From: Chloroflexota bacterium
Lineage (GTDB): Bacteria > Chloroflexota > UBA11872
Reading direction: 5' to 3'
Assembly: GCA_028875175.1 (NCBI GenBank)
Contig: JAPPFO010000169.1
Location: 1 to 7,719 of the forward strand
DNA: 7,719 bases
The position numbers were made by a program, and so were the translations under genes. The notes below the pieces were generated by a model, which was not told the origin of the DNA, made no database searches, and saw only the letters and a list, made by a program, of their open reading frames with translations. Positions within the stretch are counted from its first letter, which is position 1; every line of letters starts with the position of its first letter. Shown here in pieces: positions 1-5,683 of the stretch.

Positions 1-674
1 TTGTAGGTGCGGGTGGAGGGATCGAAAAAGGGGTAGATGCTGTCGCCCTGCTTTGCGCCGAGGCCTTCAAATGCGGGCGGGTCGTCGTAGGTGGTCCAGT
101 GGATGCTGTCGGCGGAGTACGCGCGGCGGACGTTGGCGCCGGGCAGCTCGTCGGCTACGCGAAAGCCGGGGGGGCCGACTTCGTAGATGGCCTTGTAGCG
201 GCGTGACGGATCGGACTCGAGCGGATCGTCCAGCGGGGCCAGGCCCCAGACGTTGCCGTGAGTGCGATCGCCCATGACGATGTTGGTGTCGCGGCCGTCC
301 TCGCGGAGGATGCCCATGGGCGGCTTGACCCAGGTAAGGCCATCCTCGGAACGGGCGTAGCAGACACGAAAGCGGGAGACGTCGTAGTCGATCAGGGTGC
401 GCCCGGGCTGGCCGGCTTTCTCGCGGTCGATGTCAAAGTCGGTGTAGAGGAGGTGAAAGACGCCGTCGTCGTCGCGCCAGACCTGGTAATCGTCGGCGTG
501 CATGTTGACGTGGTGCTCCCAGGGCCGGTCCTGGGTCACGAGGGGATTGCCCTGGAACATCACCGGGGTATGGACGGTGCGGGTGATGTTCTGGATTTCC
601 TCGATCAGGCCGGTGTCGAAGAAATACTGGGGCGTGTCGCGGATGTAGAGCTCGGTGGAGTCGAGGTCAGCGAT
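1..674 (-). CDS. Partial glycoside-hydrolase-like beta-propeller protein (C-terminus beyond left edge; start codon non-canonical)
   Basis: The frame is open for 224 codons and runs off the left edge. The protein begins near 'DLDSTELYIRDTPQYFFDTG' and goes on through '..NITRTVHTP', 'DRPWEHH', 'YARSEDGLTWVKP', 'DTNIVMGDRTHGNVWG', 'DPSRRYKAIYE' and 'YSADSIHWTTYDDPPAF'. This order of motifs (F-D-x-x-L-I at the N-terminus, DRPWE, then S-x-D-G-x-x-W repeated per blade) fits proteins related to GH32/GH43 five-bladed propellers or sialidase-like enzymes that bind or cleave glycans. The exact reaction cannot be assigned. No signal peptide is visible, so a cytoplasmic location is likely. The family-like N-terminus starts at residue 1 or 2, yet there is no ATG, GTG or TTG between the upstream in-frame stop (702-704) and 'STELYIRD'. 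I placed the start at an ATC codon (672-674), which gives M-A-D-L-D-S-T-E-L. An ATG at 682-684 in another frame could serve only with a frameshift. The gene diverges from the ABC operon. Confidence 0.75.
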   Translation of the reverse strand, partial: MADLDSTELYIRDTPQYFFDTGLIEEIQNITRTVHTPVMFQGNPLVTQDRPWEHHVNMHADDYQVWRDDDGVFHLLYTDFDIDREKAGQPGRTLIDYDVSRFRVCYARSEDGLTWVKPPMGILREDGRDTNIVMGDRTHGNVWGLAPLDDPLESDPSRRYKAIYEVGPPGFRVADELPGANVRRAYSADSIHWTTYDDPPAFEGLGAKQGDSIYPFFDPSTRTY

Positions 675-770
675 GGGACAGCATCCAGGGCATGAGTCGG
701 GTCAACGTAGCATCGGGGCGATCCTGCGCTAGCTCAACATTGACTGACTCGGCATGGATTGGCGCCGGTT

Positions 771-796
771 GCATGGCCAGCCTGTTGGCCGCATGC
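771..796. other. Hairpin 1 of the divergent gap
   Basis: GCATGGCCA (771-779) pairs with TGGCC (786-790) and ATGC (793-796), across a 6-base loop and a 2-base bulge. All nine pairs are Watson-Crick, so the fold is possible in RNA from either strand. No T-tract follows on the plus side, so a classical terminator is unlikely. It may be the first stem of a structured leader together with the hairpin at 812-847. Whether it is transcribed is unknown. Confidence 0.4.
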
Positions 797-811
797 TGGC
801 GGCAAGCGCAC

Positions 812-847
812 CTGGGAGTTTTCAGGAGGCGGACTGAGGACTCCCGG
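812..847 (+). other. Strong 14-pair RNA hairpin with an AGGAGG element at the loop
   Basis: CTGGGAGTTTTCAG (812-825) pairs without a gap to CTGAGGACTCCCGG (834-847): 11 Watson-Crick and 3 G-U pairs around the 8-base loop GAGGCGGA. The three G-U pairs become A-C mismatches in minus-strand RNA, so the fold favours a plus-strand transcript, the direction of the ABC operon. AGGAGG (824-829), a perfect Shine-Dalgarno core, lies at the top of the stem and in the loop, but no ATG follows at a usable distance. There is no T-run after the stem. It could be part of the operon's leader, a small RNA, or chance pairing in GC-rich DNA. Confidence 0.45.
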
Positions 848-977
848 CGGTTCCTGGTGGTGCGCGGCGCGCGGGAATTGAGTCGCTTGCGCACGATATC
901 GACGTAAGGCAAACTACTTTGTGTCGCAAACTTGATGACCGTCGGATCGAGGCAGTTGTGCTTGTGATCACGCACGG

Positions 978-1949
978 GTGGCGCCCGTGAGCAGCACGGA
1001 CACGCGAGCGTTGTTGCGTGCCGACGGCGTTGTTCATCGGTATGGAGATTTGACGGCCGTGGACGAGGTCACGCTGGACGTCAGGCGGGGCGAGGTGTTT
1101 GGACTGCTGGGGCCGAATGGGGCCGGCAAGTCGACGCTGATTTCGATCTGCAGCGGGATGTTCGAGCCGACGGCGGGGCAGGTGGCCGTGGGCGACCGGC
1201 AGGTATCACCAACGTCGCGGGCGGCCAAGCGGCGGATTGGCGTGGTGCCGCAGGACATTGCGCTGTACGAGAAGCTGAGCGGCCGGCAGAACCTGCGGTT
1301 TTTCGGGCGGGTGTACGGCCTGGGCGGGCGGCGCCTAGGGGAGCGGGTGGAGGCCGTGCTGGACGTGGTGGGGCTGAGCGATCGCGGGAACGATCAGGCC
1401 GAGACTTATTCGGGTGGGATGCAGCGGCGGCTGAACCTGGCGGCGGGGCTGCTGCACGAGCCGGAACTGCTAATCCTGGACGAGCCGACGGTGGGGGTAG
1501 ACCCGCAGAGCCGGAATCACATCTTTGACAACGTGGAGCGGCTGAACCGCGACCAGGGCGTGACCATCGTCTATACGACGCACTACATGGAGGAAGCCGA
1601 GCGGCTGTGCGACCGGGTGGCGATCATCGACCACGGGAAGATCGTGGCGCTGGATACGCCGCGGGCGCTGATTGAGTCGCTGGGCGGCGGGGTGATCCAG
1701 ATCGGCATCGACCCGGGGCAGCGGGAGCAGGTGACGGGAACTCTCCAGTCATTGCAATCGGTGCAGGCCGTGGGGCCGGGGCCGGACGAGCGGTCGCTGA
1801 ACATCGAGGCCAGCAGCGCGCGGCACGCGCTGGTGGATGTGATGCAGGCCATGAACGCGGCGGCGCTGGAGGTGGAAACGGTGCGAATCCTGGAGCCGAA
1901 CCTGGAGAGCGTGTTCCTGCGCTATACGGGTCGCAGCCTGAGGGACTGA
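978..1949 (+). CDS. ABC-2 type transporter ATP-binding subunit
   Basis: This 323-residue protein is the ATPase of an export-type ABC transporter. It hydrolyses ATP at the inner face of the membrane and drives the permease encoded next. The motifs occur in order: Walker A GPNGAGKST (residues 45-53), Q-loop Q92 (VVPQD), signature YSGGMQRR (144-151), Walker B LLILDEP (164-170), D-loop VGVDP (172-176) and switch histidine H202 (TTH). The C-terminal ~80 residues, ending LEPNLESVFLRYTGRSLRD, match the accessory domain (DUF4162-like) common in drug, antibiotic or lipid exporters such as DrrA and in CcmA-annotated proteins. The substrate cannot be read from this chain. The start is GTG at 978; GTG at 987 (residue 4) is an equally possible start. 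Neither has a clear ribosome-binding site, so a leaderless or structured 5' end is possible. It forms an operon with the permease, 3 bases downstream. Confidence 0.95.
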   Translation: MAPVSSTDTRALLRADGVVHRYGDLTAVDEVTLDVRRGEVFGLLGPNGAGKSTLISICSGMFEPTAGQVAVGDRQVSPTSRAAKRRIGVVPQDIALYEKLSGRQNLRFFGRVYGLGGRRLGERVEAVLDVVGLSDRGNDQAETYSGGMQRRLNLAAGLLHEPELLILDEPTVGVDPQSRNHIFDNVERLNRDQGVTIVYTTHYMEEAERLCDRVAIIDHGKIVALDTPRALIESLGGGVIQIGIDPGQREQVTGTLQSLQSVQAVGPGPDERSLNIEASSARHALVDVMQAMNAAALEVETVRILEPNLESVFLRYTGRSLRD

Positions 1950-1952
1950 GCA

Positions 1953-3215
1953 ATGCGCGTAACGCTGGCCTTCACGATCAAGGAATTCCTTTTGCTGCTG
2001 CGCGACCCGGGCGGGCTGTTCGTGCTGTTCCTGATGCCGGTGATGTTCATGGTGGTCTTCAGCCTGGCACTGGGCGGGCTGTTCGAGGAAGGGGCTGCCG
2101 AGGGATCCGCCAGGGCGCTGGAGGTGCCGGTGGCGGTTGGCGGCGCCGGCGAGGTGGCCGAGCAGGTCGTGGAACAGCTGGACGCGACGGAAGGGCTAGC
2201 GGTCATCCGCGAGCAGGACGGGCAAGCATTGACGGCGGACGAGGTGGCTCAACTTGTGGCGGATGGCGAGTACCCGGTAGGGGTGGTGTTTCCCGCAGGC
2301 CTGACGGCGCTGCTGGAAGATCCGCGCATCCTCATGGGCGAGCAGGTTGAGCCGCTGGAAGTTGACGTGATCGTGGACCCGGCGACCACCGCGCAGGTGA
2401 CAGGTCCGCTGGAGGGAGCGCTAGACGCCGTGTTGCAGCAGGTGGTCGGCCAACGGCTGAACCAGGCTGGTATGGCCGTGTGGTTCGAGCAAGTGGCAGC
2501 CGGGTTGCCCGCCGAGGTTCGCGAACAAGCGGCCGCGTGGATGCAGCAGAGCGGCGAGGGCGCAGGCGCACTGCCCGTGACGACGCGGCGGCGGGTTCCG
2601 CCGGGGGTGGAGCGGGAACAGTTCCCGGACCAGTACCAGCAGAACGCGGCCGCGTACACGGTGATGGGCGTGTTCTTTATCGCCACGGTGATGATCGAGT
2701 CGATCTTCCGCGAACGGCGGAGCGGAGCGATGCGCCGCTTGCGGGCCGCCCCGGTAGGCCGGGCGCCGATCGTGATCAGCAAGCTGGCGCCGTTCTACGT
2801 GGTGAACCTGATCCAGATCGTGATCATGTTCGCGATCGCACGGTTCGCGTTCGGGCTGGAGCTGGGATTCATCCCGGCCGTGGTGGTGGTGTCGGCGGCG
2901 CTGGCGCTGGTGGCCACGGGGATGGGCATTGCGCTCGCGGGCGTGGCGCGCTCGGAAACGCAGGGGACGGGGCTGGCGGTGATCGTGGTGCTGACGACCT
3001 CGGCGCTGGGCGGGGTAATGGTGCCGCGCTTCATCATGCCGGAGGCGATGCAGCAGATCGGCAACATCACGCCGCAGGCCTGGGCGATCCAGGGATACCA
3101 GGACGTGCTGGTGCGGGGACAGGGCCTGGGCGGCGTCTGGCTGGAAGCCGGCGTGCTGCTGATCTTCGCGGCGGTGTTTACGGCGATCGGGGTGTGGCGG
3201 TTCCGGTTCGACTGA
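1953..3215 (+). CDS. ABC-2 type transporter permease
   Basis: This 420-residue membrane subunit partners the ATPase just upstream. AGGGA (1940-1944), inside the end of the preceding gene, provides the ribosome-binding site for the ATG. Hydrophobic segments are at about residues 22-42, 233-251, 281-301, 305-330, 337-358 and 393-416. A ~190-residue hydrophilic, Glu/Gln-rich domain lies between the first and second helices and is expected outside the membrane. This six-helix plan with a large loop after helix 1 is the ABC2_membrane_3 arrangement. The cytoplasmic stretch 'FRERRSGAMRRLRAAPVGR' between helices 2 and 3 is the typical coupling region, and 'NITPQAWAIQGYQDVL' before the last helix is the usual ABC-2 signature area. 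The gene is intact. Such pairs export drugs, antibiotics, lipids or polymers; no neighbour identifies the cargo. Confidence 0.93.
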   Translation: MRVTLAFTIKEFLLLLRDPGGLFVLFLMPVMFMVVFSLALGGLFEEGAAEGSARALEVPVAVGGAGEVAEQVVEQLDATEGLAVIREQDGQALTADEVAQLVADGEYPVGVVFPAGLTALLEDPRILMGEQVEPLEVDVIVDPATTAQVTGPLEGALDAVLQQVVGQRLNQAGMAVWFEQVAAGLPAEVREQAAAWMQQSGEGAGALPVTTRRRVPPGVEREQFPDQYQQNAAAYTVMGVFFIATVMIESIFRERRSGAMRRLRAAPVGRAPIVISKLAPFYVVNLIQIVIMFAIARFAFGLELGFIPAVVVVSAALALVATGMGIALAGVARSETQGTGLAVIVVLTTSALGGVMVPRFIMPEAMQQIGNITPQAWAIQGYQDVLVRGQGLGGVWLEAGVLLIFAAVFTAIGVWRFRFD

Positions 3216-3438
3216 GAAGCGGGTCTGCGGAGCCTGCCGAGCCGCACGTCTAGATTCAGCCAGTTTCAACGCACCCATTGACTGCACGGCGGTCGACGGC
3301 ACACGAACGGCGGCCGGCGGAAAGCGGTTCCGCAGGCCCTGCGTGCGCACGGCCAAGGCTCCACACGTTCCGTATGGCTTCAAGTCGCGTCACTGCGCGA
3401 GTCTCTGTCTCTTGTCCCGTGATTTATCAGCATGCTAC

Positions 3439-3468
3439 TTGACATACCCTGAACATCGCATCTAACAT
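3439..3468 (+). promoter_or_regulatory. Sigma-70-type promoter candidate for ferritin
   Basis: TTGACA (3439-3444) is a perfect -35 consensus. TAACAT (3463-3468) matches four of six bases of TATAAT, with an 18-base spacer. It lies in the AT-richer patch and points at the ferritin gene. Transcription would begin near 3475, leaving a leader of about 140 bases. Confidence 0.5.
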
Positions 3469-3484
3469 CCTCTTGTGCATTATT

Positions 3485-3560
3485 GCCACGTATCAAGCTG
3501 ATATTAGCAGGGTATTAGATTTCGTCTCTTATCCCGCTCATTCGGCAGATTATACGTGGC
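3485..3560 (+). promoter_or_regulatory. Long-range inverted repeat and nested hairpin in the ferritin leader
   Basis: GCCACGTAT (3485-3493) and ATACGTGGC (3552-3560) are perfect 9-bp inverted copies, 58 bases apart. Inside them, GGGTATTAGA (3510-3519) can pair with TCTTATCCC (3527-3535), with one bulge and one T-T mismatch around a 7-base loop. A near-palindrome, GCTGATATTAGC (3497-3508), also lies inside. The whole sits between the predicted transcription start and the ribosome-binding site, so it could be a structured 5' UTR or a pair of operator half-sites. I do not recognise a known riboswitch, and it is not a recognisable Fur box. Confidence 0.4.
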
Positions 3561-3600
3561 TCACATGATTCAATAGCCAAGGCTTAGGCGGGTCTGCAGT

Positions 3601-3607
3601 GGGAGGT
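3601..3607 (+). promoter_or_regulatory. Ribosome-binding site of ferritin
   Basis: GGGAGGT lies 7 bases before the ATG at 3615. This supports that ATG over the second ATG at 3621. Confidence 0.75.
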
Positions 3608-3614
3608 ACCGGCG

Positions 3615-4103
3615 ATGTCGATGCACGAGGATCTGGCGTCTGCCTTGAATGCGCAGATCAATCACGAGTTCAGCGGGGCGTATGTCTACCTGGGCATTGC
3701 GGCCTATTTCGAGTCGCTTGACCTGGACGGCTTTGCCAGCTGGATGCGGGCGCAGGGCGACGAGGAACGGGCCCACGGCATGCGGATCTACGAGCACCTG
3801 GCCGATCGTGACGAGCCAATCACGCTGGGCAGCCTGGACGAGGCTCCTACCGGGTACAGCGACGTGGAGGCCGCGGTTGCCGCCGGTCTGGAGCTGGAGC
3901 AGGAGACCACGCGCAAGCTGAACGCACTGTGGGCGCAGTCGGTCGAACTTGGCGATTACCAGGCGAAGGCGCTGCTGGACTGGTTCGTGAACGAGCAGAC
4001 CGAGGAGGAAGACCTGCTGCGGACGTTGCTGAGCCACGTACGGATCGCGGGTAGCGAAGGAGCGGCCCTGCTGATTCTGGACCGCGAGCTGGCGGGTCGG
4101 TAA
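3615..4103 (+). CDS. ftnA: Non-haem ferritin (iron storage)
   Basis: This 162-residue protein has the length and motifs of bacterial ferritin FtnA, which assembles into a hollow cytoplasmic shell, oxidises Fe(II) and stores the ferric mineral. The four-helix-bundle motifs occur in order: 'INHEFSGAYVYL' with E18, 'GDEERAHG' with E51 and H54, 'LELEQET' with E95, and 'VNEQTEEE' with Q128 and E131. By alignment from memory with E. coli FtnA (E17, E50, H53, E94, Q127), these give a complete di-iron ferroxidase centre. No methionine sits in a bacterioferritin-like haem-binding position that I can identify, so ferritin is preferred over bacterioferritin. There is no signal or encapsulin-type tail; the C-terminus ends ILDRELAGR. 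The gene appears monocistronic, with its own promoter, a long structured leader and a strong ribosome-binding site. No Fur-like site was recognised. Confidence 0.95.
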   Translation: MSMHEDLASALNAQINHEFSGAYVYLGIAAYFESLDLDGFASWMRAQGDEERAHGMRIYEHLADRDEPITLGSLDEAPTGYSDVEAAVAAGLELEQETTRKLNALWAQSVELGDYQAKALLDWFVNEQTEEEDLLRTLLSHVRIAGSEGAALLILDRELAGR

Positions 4104-4266
4104 GTGTCGACTTTGCAATTGCGCCAAGTACACGAGGCCTGGCAACAACGAAGGACCAACGGATGGCCGCTCGGCCGAGAGGTCGCCGGCTCTCTGCGAT
4201 GGGCAGATTTCATTCTACCGGCGGGCAGCCGAGGCCTCTTTCTTGGCATTCGGCAAAGACTGCCTG

Positions 4267-4283
4267 GCGAATCAATTGATCGC
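4267..4283. repeat. Near-perfect dyad, possible operator
   Basis: The perfect 10-bp palindrome ATCAATTGAT (4271-4280) is flanked by GCG (4267-4269) and CGC (4281-4283), offset by one base. It overlaps a weak -35 candidate about 145 bases before the secreted-protein start. A regulator-binding site is a guess from symmetry and position only. Confidence 0.25.
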
Positions 4284-4412
4284 ATCCTAAGTCATCGCGT
4301 TAGATCAGCCTATGGATCGCTCTTGCCATGCCAGAAGGCGACACATTAGGCAATGCTACATCTTCGTCCTTGGATGCAGGACGACCGTGCAACTGCAAGG
4401 CGGACACCAGTT

Positions 4413-4420
4413 GAAGGGGG
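4413..4420 (+). promoter_or_regulatory. Ribosome-binding site deciding the start of the secreted repeat protein
   Basis: GAAGGGGG ends 6 bases before ATG 4427 but only 3 bases before the in-frame TTG at 4424. The spacing favours the ATG. Confidence 0.65.
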
Positions 4421-4426
4421 CGGTTG

Positions 4427-5680
4427 ATGGCAACCATGAGTGAGTCTCCGATGCGGCGCCGCGCGACTCGATGGGAACGGGTGCAGCTCTGTCTGGCGGC
4501 CATTGCGGCGGCGAGCCTGATGCTGGCCGGACCGGTGACGGCCTTGCGGGCATTGGACTGCGTGGGGACGCCTATCAGCGGCGGTTGCCTGTTCACCAAT
4601 ACCGGCACGGACACCACCGATCCAAACGACGGGTATGCCGTGACCAACGCTGACGGCGTGCCCATGTGGGACTTCGTACGCAAGCAGCGTGCGGAAGCCA
4701 TTGGCTATCCGATCAGCCAGCGCTGGCTGGATGGCCAGTTCACGCTGCAGGCGTTTCAGAAAGTGATCCTGCAGTGGGATCCGGCGCGCCAGCGGATGAA
4801 CTTTCTCAACACGCTGGACGTGCTTGCGAACCGTTTCCCGGACATTGCGCTACCCAACGTGCCGGCGCACCAGGTGCTGCCGGAGGACGCCGGCGCCGAT
4901 TTCGCGACAGTAATCCAGAACCACCTGGCGATTCTTGACCGGAATCCGGTCATCAAAGCGCGGTTTCTGAGCGAGCCTGACTGGCTAAATCTCTACGGGC
5001 TGCCAATTCGATATGAGGAGCGCGAGGTTGACGGGAATCCGCAGGGGCTGCAACTGCTCCGCGCCCAACGGGCGGTGTTTGCCGTCTGGAACGTACCCGC
5101 GCCGGGCACCACTCTTGGCGAGGTGGTGCTGCAGAACCTGCCGGACAAACTCAAGCAGCTTGGAAGCATCGTTGTTCCCGACAACGCCGAAGCGCCAATA
5201 GCGCCGAAGCAGGTGGATGGGTTCGCGCCGCAGCAGGCGTATCGACGCTCAAGCGGGGAGGACGACCGAAGTGATGACGAACGGGACGCCAGCAGCGGTC
5301 CGCCAGGTACAGACAATGACGGGTTTGATACGACCGCGAACACCGACCGCGACGGGTTCGATACCACGGCCAATACCGATCGCGATGGCTATGACACAAC
5401 CGCCAATACGGATAACGATGGCTTCGATACCACTGGAGACACCGACCGTGACGGCTTTGACACGACGAATAACACCGATCAGGACGGGTTCGATACCACG
5501 GCGAATACCGATCAGGACGGGTTCGATACCACGGCCAACACGGATCGTGACGGGTTTGACACCACCAATAACACCGACAACGACGGCTTCGACACCACCA
5601 ACAACACTGATCGCGACGGGGTCGACACCGAAGAGGTCCAGACTGTCGACACGGAAGACAGCGACAACACCAGCAGCTAG
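4427..5680 (+). CDS. Secreted protein with Chloroflexota-type module and ten-unit Asp/Thr repeat tail
   Basis: This 417-residue protein of unknown function is probably exported. The N-terminus has a basic stretch (RRRATRWER, residues 10-18), a hydrophobic core (residues 19-38) and an A-x-A-like end near residue 39 or 42, which together look like a Sec signal peptide. Cysteines at 45 and 54 could form a disulphide. Residues ~68-262 form the folded part, with 'DGVPMWDFVRKQRAEAIGYP' followed by 'DGQFTLQAFQKVILQWDP', then 'DWLNLYGLPIRYEEREVDG' and 'AVFAVWNVPAPGTT'. I recall similar sequences in secreted proteins of uncultivated Chloroflexota, where no function is established. An acidic, Ser-rich linker (~263-294) leads to ten 11-residue repeats (295-404) and a short acidic end (405-417). 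There is no LPXTG or C-terminal membrane anchor. The kinase gene begins 3 bases after the stop, so the two are likely co-transcribed. Confidence 0.85.
   Translation: MATMSESPMRRRATRWERVQLCLAAIAAASLMLAGPVTALRALDCVGTPISGGCLFTNTGTDTTDPNDGYAVTNADGVPMWDFVRKQRAEAIGYPISQRWLDGQFTLQAFQKVILQWDPARQRMNFLNTLDVLANRFPDIALPNVPAHQVLPEDAGADFATVIQNHLAILDRNPVIKARFLSEPDWLNLYGLPIRYEEREVDGNPQGLQLLRAQRAVFAVWNVPAPGTTLGEVVLQNLPDKLKQLGSIVVPDNAEAPIAPKQVDGFAPQQAYRRSSGEDDRSDDERDASSGPPGTDNDGFDTTANTDRDGFDTTANTDRDGYDTTANTDNDGFDTTGDTDRDGFDTTNNTDQDGFDTTANTDQDGFDTTANTDRDGFDTTNNTDNDGFDTTNNTDRDGVDTEEVQTVDTEDSDNTSS
5309..5638 (+). repeat. Ten in-frame tandem 33-bp repeats (11 residues each)
   Basis: The unit is T-D-[N/R/Q]-D-G-[F/Y]-D-T-T-x-[N/D], repeated exactly every 33 bases. 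Nine units are complete; the tenth (5606-5638) keeps TDRDG but reads VDTEEV. Asp at unit positions 2, 4 and 7 and Gly at 5 are kept in every unit, while position 3 alternates N, R and Q. Counting the Asn or Asp that ends the preceding unit, the pattern is N-x-D-x-D-G-x-D. This is close to the calcium-binding loops of dockerins, thrombospondin type 3 repeats and EF-hands, but one residue shorter than the usual DxDxDGxxD. Units differ at many third codon positions, except units 6 and 7 (5474-5539), which differ at only two synonymous bases. Confidence 0.95.
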
Positions 5681-5683
5681 CCA

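Larger units (their letters stand above)
675..977. other. Divergent non-coding gap with folded elements
   Basis: This gap separates the minus-strand propeller gene from the plus-strand ABC operon and should hold promoters for both. I see no convincing coding frame; the two overlapping open frames are Arg-rich and resemble no family. On the minus strand TTGAGC (732-737) and TGCTAC (707-712), 19 bases apart, form a weak promoter candidate reading toward the propeller gene. No clear promoter for the ABC genes was found. Three inverted repeats lie at 771-796, 812-847 and 860-894. An 8-bp palindrome, GTGATCAC (964-971), sits just before the ABC ATPase start. Confidence 0.55.
3216..3614. other. Non-coding gap between the ABC operon and ferritin; AT-richer second half
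   Basis: No plausible gene is seen. The first ~165 bases stay GC-rich and include a small perfect hairpin, GCGGAA (3317-3322) with TTCCGC (3328-3333) and a 5-base loop. It has no T-run, so it is only a weak terminator candidate for the ABC operon. From about 3385 to 3590 base composition drops clearly toward A/T, unlike the surrounding genes. This part contains the promoter candidate at 3439-3468 and the inverted repeats at 3485-3560. Nothing resembling a transposase remnant or tRNA was found. Confidence 0.6.
4104..4426. other. Non-coding gap between ferritin and the secreted repeat protein
   Basis: No supported gene is seen. Possible end signals for ferritin are weak: GAGAG (4177-4181) with CTCTC (4190-4194), overlapping the palindrome CTCGGCCGAG (4170-4179), and a short CGGC/GCCG stem followed by TTTCTT near 4237. 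A perfect 10-bp palindrome, ATCAATTGAT, lies at 4271-4280. TTGATC (4276-4281) overlaps it and, with TTAGAT 18 bases on (4300-4305), makes a weak promoter candidate for the next gene. Confidence 0.5.

Noticed and set aside
258..695. 145-codon open frame on the plus strand opposite the propeller gene
   Set aside because: It lies wholly antisense to a frame with clear family motifs. Its Val/Asp/Gly-rich product is the usual shadow of a GC-rich gene.
667..975. 102-codon open frame on the minus strand across the divergent gap
   Set aside because: Its product is Arg/Ala-rich with no domain or hydrophobic pattern, it overlaps the hairpin cluster, and its end overlaps the start of the propeller gene in another frame.
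3317..3333. Rho-independent terminator after the ABC operon
   Set aside because: The stem is perfect but only 6 bp and no T-tract follows, so it does not qualify as a terminator on sequence alone.
2421..3383. 320-codon open frame antisense to the permease
   Set aside because: The product is His/Arg/Gln-rich low-complexity sequence, antisense to an unmistakable membrane protein. It is a GC-rich shadow frame.
4104..4349. 81-codon open frame starting with GTG directly after the ferritin stop
   Set aside because: There is no ribosome-binding site, no recognisable motif and no clear codon bias. The region also carries palindromes, so it is more likely non-coding.
5309..5638. CRISPR array
   Set aside because: The 33-base units abut with no spacers, are translated in frame and vary mainly at third codon positions.
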